NCBI RefSeq assembly: GCF_023101165.1
Contig: NZ_CP078076.1
Span: 3,509,920 to 3,573,919, forward strand
Source: Microbacterium sufflavum
GTDB lineage: Bacteria > Actinomycetota > Actinomycetes > Actinomycetales > Microbacteriaceae
DNA length: 64,000 bases
Reading direction: 5' to 3'
Shown: positions 10,892 through 19,652 of the stretch, piece after piece
Numbering within the stretch: the first letter of the stretch is position 1
Layout: every line of letters begins with the position of its first letter
The notes under the pieces: generated by a model
What the model saw: the letters and a program-made list of their open reading frames with translations, nothing else
Told to the model about the DNA's origin: nothing
The model's database searches: none
Position numbers and translations under genes: made by a program

Positions 10892-12531
10892 GCGAGGACC
10901 TCTCGGCTCTGGGGAGCGTCGCCGACGCCGGGCACGGCGGCGAGCAGCTCCCTGGTGTACTCGTGCTGCGGGTCGTGGAACAGCTCCTCGGTCCGGCCCT
11001 CCTCCACCACACGACCGCGGCGCATGACCGACACCGTGTGACTGATGCGCCGCACCACCGCGAGGTCGTGCGAGATGAAGAGGTAGGTGAGCCCGAGCTC
11101 GGCCTGCAGCGAGGTGAGCAGCTCGAGGATGCGGGCCTGCACCGTCACGTCGAGCGCGGACACCGCCTCGTCGAGCACCACGATCTCCGGGTCGATCGCG
11201 AGGGCACGGGCGATCGCGACGCGCTGCCGCTGCCCGCCCGACAGCTCCCGCGGGGTGCGGCGGGCGACGTCGGCCGGCAGCGCCACCCGGTCGAGCAGGG
11301 CGAGTGCGCGCTCCCGCCGTTCGGCCCTGCCTCCGACGCGGAAGTTCTGCAGGGGCTCCGCGACGATGTCGACGACGTGCTGCCGCGGATCGAGCGACGC
11401 GAACGGGTTCTGGTACACGAGCTGGATGCGCCGGCGCATCGCGCGTAGCGGCGCCCCCGTCGCGGCCGTCACGTCGGCCCCGGCGACCTCGATCGATCCG
11501 GCATCAGGGCGGTGGAACCGGGTGACGAGTCGTGCCGTGGTGGTCTTGCCCGAGCCCGACTCCCCCACGAGCGCGTGCGTGGTGCCGCGGCGCACGCGGA
11601 ACGACACGTCGTCCACCGCGCGGAACCGCTCGCGACCCGCCACGCGGAACTCCTTCACGAGTCCCTCGGCGACGATCGCGTAGGGGTTCTCGGCGGCGAC
11701 CGCGGCCGCATCCCGCAGGAACGGCGGTGCGTCCGGCCGGCGGAACCCGGTCGCGAAGGCGGGCGCGTCGGCGAGCAGCTGCCGCGTGTACGGCTCCCGC
11801 GGCACCGCGAGCACCGCGTCGCTCGCCCCCTGCTCGACGATGCGGCCGTCCTTGAGCACCACGAGCCGCGCGGCACGGTCGGCCGCGACCCCCAGGTCGT
11901 GCGTCACCAGCAGGATGCTCGTCCCCTCCTCACGCTGGAGCTCGTCGAGAAGGTCGAGCACCGTGCGCTGCACCGTGGCGTCGAGCGCGCTGGTGGGCTC
12001 GTCCGCGATCAGCAGCCGCGGGCGCAGCGCCACCGCGGTTGCGATCAGCACGCGCTGCCGCATGCCGCCGGACAGCTCGTGCGGATACTGCCGTGCGCGC
12101 AGCCCCGGGTCGTCGATGCCCACGCGGTCGAGCAGCTCGATCGCCCTGGCCCGGCGCGACCTCCGGTCGCGGTGCCCGTGCAGGCGCAGGATCTCCTCCA
12201 CCTGCACCCCGACCGGGCGCACGGGGTCGAGCGAGGTGGCGGGGTCCTGCGGCACGAGCCCGATCTCGGGGCCGCGGATGCTGCGCAGGGCGCGGTCGCT
12301 CCAGCCGGAGATGTCGAGCTCGCCGAGGAGCACACGCCCCGCGTCGACGCGACCCCCCTCCGGCAGCAGCCCCAGCAGCGCGTGCGCCGTGGTGGACTTG
12401 CCCGACCCGGACTCGCCGACGAGCGCGAGCGTCTCACCCTCGGCGATGTCGAACGAGATGCCGTGCACGACCTCCCGGTCGCCGTACGACACCGTGAGGT
12501 CGGTGGCGGTGAGGACGGGGCTCGCGCTCAT
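10888..12531 (-). CDS. Oligopeptide-type ABC transporter ATPase, two fused nucleotide-binding domains
   Basis: 547 residues with two complete ABC modules. The first has Walker A GESGSGKST near residues 38-46, signature LSGGMRQRV and Walker B LLIADEPTSALD. The second has GESGSGKTT, LSGGQRQRV and IVVLDEAVSALD. This is the DppD-DppF (GsiA-like) fused form that powers oligopeptide, glutathione or nickel-type importers. It works with the two permeases and lipoprotein immediately upstream. The ATG lies inside a duplicated segment, so it overlaps the TGA of a 20-codon mini-ORF rather than that of the permease itself. Confidence 0.95.
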   Translation of the reverse strand: MSASPVLTATDLTVSYGDREVVHGISFDIAEGETLALVGESGSGKSTTAHALLGLLPEGGRVDAGRVLLGELDISGWSDRALRSIRGPEIGLVPQDPATSLDPVRPVGVQVEEILRLHGHRDRRSRRARAIELLDRVGIDDPGLRARQYPHELSGGMRQRVLIATAVALRPRLLIADEPTSALDATVQRTVLDLLDELQREEGTSILLVTHDLGVAADRAARLVVLKDGRIVEQGASDAVLAVPREPYTRQLLADAPAFATGFRRPDAPPFLRDAAAVAAENPYAIVAEGLVKEFRVAGRERFRAVDDVSFRVRRGTTHALVGESGSGKTTTARLVTRFHRPDAGSIEVAGADVTAATGAPLRAMRRRIQLVYQNPFASLDPRQHVVDIVAEPLQNFRVGGRAERRERALALLDRVALPADVARRTPRELSGGQRQRVAIARALAIDPEIVVLDEAVSALDVTVQARILELLTSLQAELGLTYLFISHDLAVVRRISHTVSVMRRGRVVEEGRTEELFHDPQHEYTRELLAAVPGVGDAPQSREVLA

Positions 12532-12619
12532 CGCACTCCCCTTCCCAGGCGATGGCTGATCGTGGTCGTGGACGCAGAGATCGCGCTCATCGCACTCCCC
12601 TTCCGAGGCGGTGGCTAAT
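12522..12619 (-). repeat. 39-bp direct repeat duplicating the permease/ATPase gene junction
   Basis: The 39 bases at 12522-12560 and 12581-12619 match at 36 positions, spaced 59 bp apart. Each copy contains the last ten codons of the permease (ISHRLGRGVR), the TGA and the first codons of the ATPase (MSA). The copy next to the permease holds its real 3' end; the copy next to the ATPase holds its real start. The 20 bases between copies are unrelated to either. Confidence 0.92.
12528..12590 (-). CDS. Chimeric 20-codon mini-ORF created by junction duplication
   Basis: An ATG at 12590 overlaps the permease TGA (ATGA) and opens a frame reading MSAISASTTTISHRLGRGVR, which stops at a TGA overlapping the ATPase ATG, again as ATGA. 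Its start is the start of the ATPase gene (MSA) and its last ten residues are the permease C-terminus. The frame is open because the duplication length (59) is 2 modulo 3. If translated, it would relay ribosomes from permease to ATPase. No independent function is claimed. Confidence 0.5.
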   Translation of the reverse strand: MSAISASTTTISHRLGRGVR

Positions 12620-13477
12620 GCGGTTGGCGCTTAGCACCACCGCGACCACGACGAGGCCGGGGAGGGCGGTGAGCCACCAGGCCGTCGCGATGTAGTTGCG
12701 CCCCTCGGCGATCAGCAGGCCCCACTCGGGCGTGGGCGGCGGAGCGCCGTAGCCGAGGAACCCGAGCGTGGAGATGGCGAGGATCGCGGTGCCGAACTGG
12801 AGCGCGGCGAGCGCGACGATCGGGGTGAGCGAGTTGGGCAGCACGTGGCGGCGCAGCACGGCGACGAACGTCCCGCCACTGCCGAACGCCGCCTCGACGT
12901 ACTCGGTGCGCCGCACCCGCGCGACCTCAGCGCGCATCAGGCGCGCGAACGCCGCGACGCTGCCGAGTCCCACCGCGATGGCCGCATTGACGGTGCCGAA
13001 CCCGAGCAGGATGATGACCGACAGCGACAGCAGCAGGCCGGGGATCGCCAGGAGCACGTCGACGATGCGCATCAGCACGTCGTCCACGATCCCGCCGACC
13101 GATCCGGCGATCGCACCGAGCACCGTGCCCAGGGCGAGGCCGACCGTCACCGCGATCAGCGCGCCGGAGAGCGAGTGCACCGCGCCGTGCACGACCCGGC
13201 CGAACAGGTCGCGGCCGAGCGTGTCCGTGCCGAACCAGTGCGCGGCGCTCGGGGGCAGCAGCTTGTCGGCCGGCACGCCCGTGAGCGGGTCGCCCGGCGC
13301 GAACACTCCGGGGATCAGCGCCCAGAGCACCGCGAGCGCCACCGCGGCGACGGCCAGGTAGAGCCCCCACGGGCGGCGACGCAGGCCGCGACGGCGCCGC
13401 GGGGTCGCGGCGGGGGCGGGGGCCGAGGGGGTCGCGGAGACGACGTCCGCGGTCTCGGCGATCACGGGCGCGGTCAT
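12587..13477 (-). CDS. Oligopeptide-type ABC transporter permease (DppC-like)
   Basis: 296 residues. A proline/alanine-rich cytoplasmic N-terminus of about 35 residues precedes the first membrane segment. The DppC-type loop GVPADKLLPPSAAHWFGTDTLGRD is visible around residues 78-101. The BPD_transp_1 domain has the EAA-like loop EYVEAAFGSGGTFVAVLRRHVLPNSL. Five or six membrane helices are predicted. Its start overlaps the stop of the other permease (ATGA at 13474-13477). Its 3' end is duplicated downstream. Confidence 0.93.
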   Translation of the reverse strand: MTAPVIAETADVVSATPSAPAPAATPRRRRGLRRRPWGLYLAVAAVALAVLWALIPGVFAPGDPLTGVPADKLLPPSAAHWFGTDTLGRDLFGRVVHGAVHSLSGALIAVTVGLALGTVLGAIAGSVGGIVDDVLMRIVDVLLAIPGLLLSLSVIILLGFGTVNAAIAVGLGSVAAFARLMRAEVARVRRTEYVEAAFGSGGTFVAVLRRHVLPNSLTPIVALAALQFGTAILAISTLGFLGYGAPPPTPEWGLLIAEGRNYIATAWWLTALPGLVVVAVVLSANRISHRLGRGVR

Positions 13478-14451
13478 GCGGTGGCCTCCTGCAGCGTCCG
13501 GCGGGGTTCGGGGCGACCGCGGCGGGCGGAGGTGCGCTGCCGCGGGTCGATGAGCGGCGTGGCGAGGTCGACCGCGAAGCTGATGAGCACGAAGCCGAGT
13601 GCCGACAGCAGCACCACCCCCTGCAGCACCGGGATGTCCTGGTTCGCGACGGCCTGCTCCGTGAGGCGTCCGATCCCGGTCCGGCCGAACACGGTCTCCG
13701 TCACGACGGCGCCGCCCACGAGCTCGCCGAACAGCACGCCCGCGATCGTGAGCGTCGGCACCGCCGCGTTGCGCGCGACCGAGCGCGTGAGCACCCACAC
13801 CGGCGGTGCGCCCTTCGCCCGCAGCACGGTCACGAACGGCTGCGCCTGCACCTGGTCGATCGACCGCACCAGCACCTGGGCGAGGGGCGCGGAGATCGGC
13901 ACGGCCAGGGTGAGCACGGGCAGCACGAGACCGCTCACCGGGTCGGCTCCCACGATCGGCACCCAGCCGAGGCCGAACGAGAACACCTGGATGAGCAGGA
14001 TCCCGAGCCAGAACACCGGCACCGCGACGAAGAGGCCGGGCACCTGGCGCAGTCCCGTGCGCAGCCACGCGAACGGCGCCAGCGACGACAGGCCGGCGAT
14101 CAGCACGGCCAGCACGAGCGCCACCGCGAGCCCGAGCGACGCGAGCAGCAGGGTCGCGGGCAGCGCCTCGGCCAGCATCGTGCGCACCGGGGTGCCGAAC
14201 TGCGTCGAGTAGCCGAAGTCGCCGGCGAGGAAGCCGAGCCCGGCGTGCACGTACTGCTCCCACCACGGCAGGTCGGCGCCATAGGTCGCGCGGATCCCGT
14301 CGAGCTGCTCCGGCGAGAGCCCGAGGCTCGGGTCGGAGAACTTGATCAGGATCGCGTCGCCCGGCAGGAGCTGCAGCAGGAAGAAGGTGGCCGTGAAGGC
14401 CGCGACCAGCACGATCGCGGCCTGCCCGGCTCGTCGGAGGACGAAGCTCAT
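13474..14451 (-). CDS. Oligopeptide-type ABC transporter permease (DppB-like)
   Basis: 325 residues from the ATG at 14451 (MSFVLRRAGQ). It has the DppB N-terminal helix, the periplasmic segment LLPGDAILIKFSDPSLGLSPEQL split over residues 27-50, and the EAA loop region VTVLRAKGAPPVWVLTRSV. The start is 16 nt after the stop of the lipoprotein gene. It pairs with the DppC-like subunit to form the channel. Confidence 0.93.
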   Translation of the reverse strand: MSFVLRRAGQAAIVLVAAFTATFFLLQLLPGDAILIKFSDPSLGLSPEQLDGIRATYGADLPWWEQYVHAGLGFLAGDFGYSTQFGTPVRTMLAEALPATLLLASLGLAVALVLAVLIAGLSSLAPFAWLRTGLRQVPGLFVAVPVFWLGILLIQVFSFGLGWVPIVGADPVSGLVLPVLTLAVPISAPLAQVLVRSIDQVQAQPFVTVLRAKGAPPVWVLTRSVARNAAVPTLTIAGVLFGELVGGAVVTETVFGRTGIGRLTEQAVANQDIPVLQGVVLLSALGFVLISFAVDLATPLIDPRQRTSARRGRPEPRRTLQEATA

Positions 14452-14467
14452 CGCGTCACCGTCGCCC

Positions 14468-16102
14468 TCAGTGCTCCGCGAGCCAGACGCCGGAGAACGT
14501 GGGGCGCCCGACCGACTCGAACGCCACGCCGTGCACGTACGTCGCGGCACCGTAGACCTGCGGCTCCTCGAACAGCGGGATCACGTAGGCCTGCTCGGCG
14601 ATGTAGTCCTGCACGGCCTGCGACGCGGCGATGCGCGCGTCGGCGTCGGGCTCGGAGGCCACGGCGAGCAGCAGCTCGTCGAGCGTCGCGTCCTGCGAGA
14701 TCAGCACGTCGCGGTTCTTCGTGAAGTACTGGCTCTTGATCACGTCGAGGTCGGCGCGTCCGACCATCGAGTGATAGAACCCGGTCTTCAGCGGGTCTCG
14801 CGTGTCCTCGGCATAGGTGCCGGCATCGCCGGGCTTCACGGTCAGCTCGACGCCGACCTTCGCGAGCTGCTGGGCGATCAGCTCCAGCGTCTGCTTCGAC
14901 AGCGGCTGCGGCTTCGCCTCGTAGACCGTGATCGCGAGGCGCTCGCCGTCCTTCTCCCTGATGCCGTCGCCTGCGGGCGTCCAGCCGGCCTCGTCGAGCA
15001 GCTCCTCGGCCCGGTCGGGGTCGAAGGTGTAGTGCTCCGATTCGTCCTTGTAGCCGACCGCCTGGGAGGACAGCACCGACGTCGCCACCGGGTAGTTCTC
15101 GGTGAAGAGCGTGTCGACCACCTCCTGCGCGTTCACGGCCGCGATGATCGCCTGGCGCACGCGGATGTCGGAGAGCAGCGGGTTGTCCGGCCGCAGGGCG
15201 ATCGAGTTGTTCACGCCGCGGGTCTGCGGGACGTAGAGCGTGAAGCCGGCGCCCTCCACACGATCCTCGTCGAACGCCTGCACGTAGCGCACGTAGTCGG
15301 CCTGCCCCGCGAGCAGCGAGCCGATGCGCACGGAGTCCTCCGGGGTGATCAGCACGTGCACGGCGTCGAGGTACGGGCGGCCGTCGTTGTCGGCGCTCTC
15401 CGGACCCCAGGCGTAGTCGTCGCGCGCGGCGAGGGTGTACTCCGTGCCGAGCTTCTCGTCGGTGACGGTGAACGGACCGGAGCCGATGATGTCGGCCGCA
15501 TTGCCCGCGCCGAAGTCCTCGATCGTGCCGTCGAGCGTGTCGGGTGACAGCAGGCCGGAGTTGATGGTGGACGTGGCCTGCAGGAACCCGGGCGACGGGG
15601 CGGAGAAGCGGAACGTGACGGTGTCCTCGTCGACCACCTCGCTGCCGGCGTAGTTGTTGATCGCCTCGGACACGGTGAGCCCGCGGTCGGCGTCGCCCAG
15701 GCCGTAGGTGTCGAAGTTCTTCGCGACGGCGGCGGCGTCGAGGGGCGTGCCGTCCGAGAAGGTGACGCCGGGGTTCAGGTCGAACGTGTACTCGGTGGCG
15801 TCGTCGTTCACGGTCCAGTCCGCGGCGACCCACGGCTCGATCTCGAGCGTCTCCGGGTTCTGCCACGTGAGCCGGGCGGCGATGTTGTTGACGATGCCGC
15901 CGTTCGGGTAGAAGCCGGCCTGCGGCGGGTACAGGTTCGTGTACGCCTGGTGCTCCAGGTACGTGAGCGTGCCGCCCGTGACAGGGGCCCCGGCGTCGGT
16001 CGGTGTGCCGGCGGGGGCGGCGGAGGTCGCGCACGCGGCGAGGCTCCCGGCCAGGACGAGGGGCAGCGCGACGGCGGCGGTGCGGATCAGGCGGCGGCTC
16101 AT
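14468..16102 (-). CDS. ABC transporter substrate-binding lipoprotein (SBP_bac_5), KPN_01854-type
   Basis: 544 residues. The signal peptide ends in the lipobox LAAC with C24 as the lipidation site. The rest is a family 5 extracellular solute-binding protein: GGTLTYLEHQAYTNLYPPQ, VAADWTVNDDATEYTFDLNP and VRQAIIAAVNAQEVVD are typical stretches. It captures the substrate outside the membrane for the adjacent importer. Ligands of this subfamily are unknown; the neighbouring monooxygenases suggest an oxidisable small molecule rather than a peptide. Confidence 0.93.
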   Translation of the reverse strand: MSRRLIRTAAVALPLVLAGSLAACATSAAPAGTPTDAGAPVTGGTLTYLEHQAYTNLYPPQAGFYPNGGIVNNIAARLTWQNPETLEIEPWVAADWTVNDDATEYTFDLNPGVTFSDGTPLDAAAVAKNFDTYGLGDADRGLTVSEAINNYAGSEVVDEDTVTFRFSAPSPGFLQATSTINSGLLSPDTLDGTIEDFGAGNAADIIGSGPFTVTDEKLGTEYTLAARDDYAWGPESADNDGRPYLDAVHVLITPEDSVRIGSLLAGQADYVRYVQAFDEDRVEGAGFTLYVPQTRGVNNSIALRPDNPLLSDIRVRQAIIAAVNAQEVVDTLFTENYPVATSVLSSQAVGYKDESEHYTFDPDRAEELLDEAGWTPAGDGIREKDGERLAITVYEAKPQPLSKQTLELIAQQLAKVGVELTVKPGDAGTYAEDTRDPLKTGFYHSMVGRADLDVIKSQYFTKNRDVLISQDATLDELLLAVASEPDADARIAASQAVQDYIAEQAYVIPLFEEPQVYGAATYVHGVAFESVGRPTFSGVWLAEH

Positions 16103-16230
16103 GCGGAGGACTCCTCGGGGGTGCGGGTGGGTGCAGGTGGGTAGGGGTGCGGCGTGGGGTTCACGCTAGGAAGCGGCGGGCGGTGCGCGCCGGGCGGCGG
16201 ACGCGGAAGGTCGCCCGGCGACACCCGCGG

Positions 16231-17597
16231 TCACGCATCGACACGCGACGTCACACGCAGGCGGTCGCGCAGCGTGATCGCGCCGTCACCGTGCTCGCGC
16301 AGCAGTCCGCGTCGCCGCAGCTCGGGCGCCGCCAGGTGCGTGAACGCCTCGAACTGCGCGGGCTGGAACGCCGAGAGCACGTTGAACCCGTCGGCCGCTC
16401 CCGCGTCGCGCCACGTCTCGAAGTGGTCGGCGACCGCGGCGGCGTCACCGACCACGAACGCGGCGGGCACGGCGTGCGCGGCGACCAGGTGCCGCCAGGT
16501 GAGGGCTGCGTCGGCGCCGATGCCGAGACCCGCGAGGTGTGCCACGCGCTCGATCAGGGCGGCCCCTCGTCCGCCGAGGCGCAGCGCCTCGGCGGGACCG
16601 ACGGGGGCGTCGAAGGCCGCGTCGCGCAGGGGGTCGTCCCCCGGCACGTCGAGGGCGTCCGCGAGCGCCGCGACCGTGCGGTTCGCTGGGAAACCGGGGC
16701 GCTCGACCTGGGGCCCCTCCGCGAGCGGCACGAGCGCGAGCAACCGCGCCACGATGCGCTGCGCCTCGGCGTGCGTCTCGGCGACCACGGGCAGCACGGG
16801 CGCGATCACCCGCAGTTCCTCCGGCGAGCGCCCGGCCTCCGCCGCGATCTCCCGCAGCCCCCGCCGCGTGGCGACCGCGTCGGCCAGGGTCGGCGAGGCG
16901 ATGAGGGCGAGGTCGGCCGCGGTCGCGGCGAGCGCGCGCGACCGCGGCGACGTGCCGGCGTGTACCACCGGGATGCGCCCCTGCGGCGGCCGTGCGAGTT
17001 GAGCGGTCCCGTCACGCGCACGTGCGCGCCCTCCAGGTTCGCGGCGCGCAGCCGGTCGGCGTCGATCAGCACCCCGCGTTCGGCGTCGGCGATCCAGGCG
17101 TCGGCGTCCCACGAGTCCCAGAGCCGGCGCAGCGCCGTGACGAACTCCTCGGCCCGGTCGTAGCGGGTCTCGTTGTCGGCGTGCGCCTCGCGTCCGTGGT
17201 TGCCCGCCGCGCGCGGCTCGGCCCCGGTGACCAGGTTCACCCCGGCGCGTCCGCCCGAGAGCACGTCGAGCGACGCCAGCGCCCGCGCGGTCGTGTATGG
17301 ATCCGCGTAGGTCGCGATGAGCCCGATGCGCGAGGTGAGGCCGGCGAGGAACAGCACGGCGCTGACCGGGTCGATGCGCGCGAGCAGGTACGGGTCGCGG
17401 AACTCCAGGTCGGGGCCCGTCGCGAGCCAGTCGCCGAAGAACAGGTAGTCGAGCCCGGCCTCCTCGCCCGCCGCGGCGATGCGCCGCAGGACATCGGCGT
17501 CGCGTGCGGGGTCGCGGTGTGCTCCGGGGTGACGCCAGCCGGACGGGTAGGCACCGAGCGTGCGCACCATGGCGCCGATCACGAGGGGTTCGGTCAT
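16231..17597 (-). pseudogene. NtaA/SnaA/DszA-type flavin-dependent monooxygenase, frameshifted
   Basis: Two overlapping frames together give one complete luciferase-like monooxygenase of about 455 residues. The N-terminal part (ATG at 17597) runs from MTEPLVIGAMVRTLGAYPSG through SGGRAGVNLVTG to HVRVTGPLNS. The second frame resumes with RPPQGRIPVVHAGTSPRSR and ends RLRVTSRVDA. The break is near 16993-16996: reading the minus strand, AACTCGCACGG would be AACTCGGCACGG in an intact gene, one G missing. No other disruption is seen, so this is a recent lesion, a sequencing error or programmed. It heads the leftward transporter cluster. Confidence 0.85.
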
Positions 17598-17603
17598 GCC
17601 GTC

Positions 17604-17609
17604 ACGCTA
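17604..17609 (-). promoter_or_regulatory. -10 hexamer TAGCGT, leaderless promoter for the monooxygenase/transporter cluster
   Basis: TAGCGT is followed by 6 nt and the ATG at 17597. A GTCAC-GCGAC-GTCAC direct repeat lies about 45 bp upstream (17650-17664) and could be a regulator site; this is speculative. Confidence 0.45.
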
Positions 17610-17689
17610 GGAGCGCGGGACGGCGGCGACCACGGCGCGGAAGCCGGGGGTCACGCGACGTCACACGGCGACATGTCCACCCCACCCTC

Positions 17690-17695
17690 TACGCT
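17690..17695 (+). promoter_or_regulatory. -10 hexamer TACGCT, leaderless promoter for the Gfo/Idh/MocA gene
   Basis: TACGCT is followed by gagagg and ATG at 17702. It decides this ATG over in-frame codons further upstream. Confidence 0.5.
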
Positions 17696-17701
17696 GAGAG
17701 G

Positions 17702-18697
17702 ATGACTGGTCTTCGTTGGGGAATCCTCGCGACCGGCGGCATCGCCGGCGCCTTCGCTTCCGACCTGCGCACGGCGGGCCTCGACCTGGTCGCGGTCGGC
17801 TCGCGCTCGCAGGAGTCCGCCGACGCGTTCGCCGCGCGGTTCGACATCCCGCACGCGCACGCCTCGTACGAGGCGCTCGTGGCAGATCCCGACGTCGACA
17901 TCATCTACGTCTCCACACCCCATCCGATGCACCACGAGAACGCCCGGCTCGCCCTGGAGCACGGCAAGCACGTGCTGGTCGAGAAGGCGTTCACGCTGAA
18001 CCAGACCGAGGCCGCCGACCTGCAGGCGCTCGCCGCCGGGCGCGGCCTGCTGGTCACCGAGGCCATGTGGACCAGGTATCTGCCGCACATGGTGCGCATC
18101 CGCGAGCTGATCGCCGAGGGGGCGCTGGGCGAGATCCGCACGGTGAGCGCCGACCACACGCAGCTCCTGCCGACCGACCCGGCGCACCGCCTGAACGCGC
18201 TGGAGCTGGGCGGCGGCGCGCTGCTCGACCTCGGCATCTACCCGATCTCGTTCATCTGGGACATCCTGGGCGCCCCCACCAGCATCCGCGCGGTGGGCCG
18301 CCTGGTCGAGACGGGCGCCGACTCCGAGGTCGCCACGGTCATGACGCACGAGGGCGGCGCAGTGTCGACCAGCCTGTCGTCCTCGCGCGGCGCGGGCCCC
18401 AACGCGGCGAGCATCGTGGGCACCGCCGCCCGCATCGACATCGATCGCGTCTGGTACGCGCCCACCACGTTCCGTCTGGTGCTGCCCGACGGCACGGTCG
18501 CGGAGGAGTACGTGACCGACATCACCGGGCGCGGGATGCAGTTCGAGGCGATCGCGGCGGAGCGTCTCGTGGCCGAGGGGAACCTCGCCGGCGACATCCT
18601 CCCGATCGCCGAGAGCGTCGCGATCATGGGGGCGCTCGACGAGATCCGCGCCCAGATCGGCGTCCGCTACCCCGGCGAGGAGGACCACCGTGGCTGA
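17702..18697 (+). CDS. Gfo/Idh/MocA family oxidoreductase
   Basis: 331 residues. The N-terminal Rossmann fold has the glycine motif WGILATGGIAGAF at residues 5-17. It is followed by DIIYVSTPHPMHHENARLAL and the family EKAFTLN motif (the conserved EKP lysine is K in VEKAF). The C-terminal alpha/beta domain includes GGALLDLGIYPISF. It is an NAD(P)-dependent dehydrogenase of sugars or related compounds, most like trans-1,2-dihydrobenzene-1,2-diol/D-xylose dehydrogenases. It overlaps the following NYN gene by 8 nt. Confidence 0.9.
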   Translation: MTGLRWGILATGGIAGAFASDLRTAGLDLVAVGSRSQESADAFAARFDIPHAHASYEALVADPDVDIIYVSTPHPMHHENARLALEHGKHVLVEKAFTLNQTEAADLQALAAGRGLLVTEAMWTRYLPHMVRIRELIAEGALGEIRTVSADHTQLLPTDPAHRLNALELGGGALLDLGIYPISFIWDILGAPTSIRAVGRLVETGADSEVATVMTHEGGAVSTSLSSSRGAGPNAASIVGTAARIDIDRVWYAPTTFRLVLPDGTVAEEYVTDITGRGMQFEAIAAERLVAEGNLAGDILPIAESVAIMGALDEIRAQIGVRYPGEEDHRG

Positions 18698-19652
18698 GAC
18701 CCCCGACGCCCGTGTCGCGGTCTACCTCGACTTCGACAACATCGTCATCTCCTGGTACGACCGCGTCCACGGCCGCAACTCGTACGGCAAGGACCGCCAG
18801 CGCATCACCGAGAACCCCAACGACCCCGAGGTCGCCGAGCGGTTGAACAGGGCGATGATCGAGGTCGGCGCCATCATCGACTACGCCGCCTCGTTCGGTA
18901 CCCTCGTGCTCACCAGGGCCTACGCCGACTGGTCGTCGCCCGTGAACGCCGAGTACCGCTCGCAACTCGTGGCCCGTGCGGTCGACCTGGTGCAGCTGTT
19001 CCCGGCCGCCGCGTACGCCAAGAACGGCGCCGACATCCGGCTCGCGGTCGACGCGGTGGAGGACATGTTCCGCCTGCCCGACCTCACCCACGTGGTGATC
19101 GTGGCGGGCGACAGCGACTACGTGCCGCTCGCGCAGCGCTGCAAGCGCCTCGGCCGCTACGTGATCGGGGTCGGCGTGGCCGGCTCCACCGCGAAGTCGC
19201 TCGCCGCCGCGTGCGACGAGTTCGAGTCGTACGACTCGCTGCCCGGTGTCGCCCGCCCGGCGAAGAGCGTGAACCGCACGCCCGCGGAGGCCCCGGCGGA
19301 ACTCGCGGCCCCACCGGCGGACACCGCGACCAAGCCGAAGGCGGCACCCAAGACGCGCGCGAAGGCCAAGGCCGCGAAGACCGAGGAGCCCAAGGTTGAG
19401 GAGAAGATCGACGACCAGGGCGAGGCCACGCGTCTGCTGGAGCGGGCGCTGCGCCTCGGGCACGACAAGGCCGATGCCGACGAGTGGCTGCACAGCTCAG
19501 CGGTCAAGACGCACATGCGCCGCATGGACCCGTCCTTCAGCGAGAAGGCGCTCGGCTACCGGTCGTTCTCCGACTTCCTGAAGTCGCGCGACGACATCGC
19601 CGAGCTCGAGGAGACGGGGCACGAGCGCCTCGTCCGCCTGCGCGAGCCCTGA
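18690..19652 (+). CDS. NYN (PIN-like) domain protein with C-terminal OST-HTH/LOTUS-like domain
   Basis: 320 residues. The N-terminal NYN nuclease-like domain shows VAVYLDFDNIVISWY near residues 10-24, TRAYADW, KNGADIRLAVDAVEDM and VVIVAGDSDYVPLAQRC, which supply the conserved acidic residues. A flexible Ala/Lys/Pro linker covers about residues 190-240. The C-terminal segment LLERALRLGHDKADADEWLHSS with GYRSFSDFLKSR resembles an OST-HTH RNA-binding domain. An RNA-processing role is inferred. Its last codons and TGA are the parent of four downstream 24-bp copies. Confidence 0.88.
   Translation: MAETPDARVAVYLDFDNIVISWYDRVHGRNSYGKDRQRITENPNDPEVAERLNRAMIEVGAIIDYAASFGTLVLTRAYADWSSPVNAEYRSQLVARAVDLVQLFPAAAYAKNGADIRLAVDAVEDMFRLPDLTHVVIVAGDSDYVPLAQRCKRLGRYVIGVGVAGSTAKSLAAACDEFESYDSLPGVARPAKSVNRTPAEAPAELAAPPADTATKPKAAPKTRAKAKAAKTEEPKVEEKIDDQGEATRLLERALRLGHDKADADEWLHSSAVKTHMRRMDPSFSEKALGYRSFSDFLKSRDDIAELEETGHERLVRLREP

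Noticed and set aside
16103..16170. G-rich tract upstream of the binding-protein gene as a G-quadruplex
   Set aside because: G runs are mostly two or three long and irregular; there is no convincing four-tract motif.
16244..17667. Shared 13-mer cgcgacgtcacac at about 16245 and 17655 as paired operators
   Set aside because: One copy lies in coding sequence at the C-terminus of the frameshifted gene and the word is plausible by chance in this base composition. Kept only as a note at the promoter.
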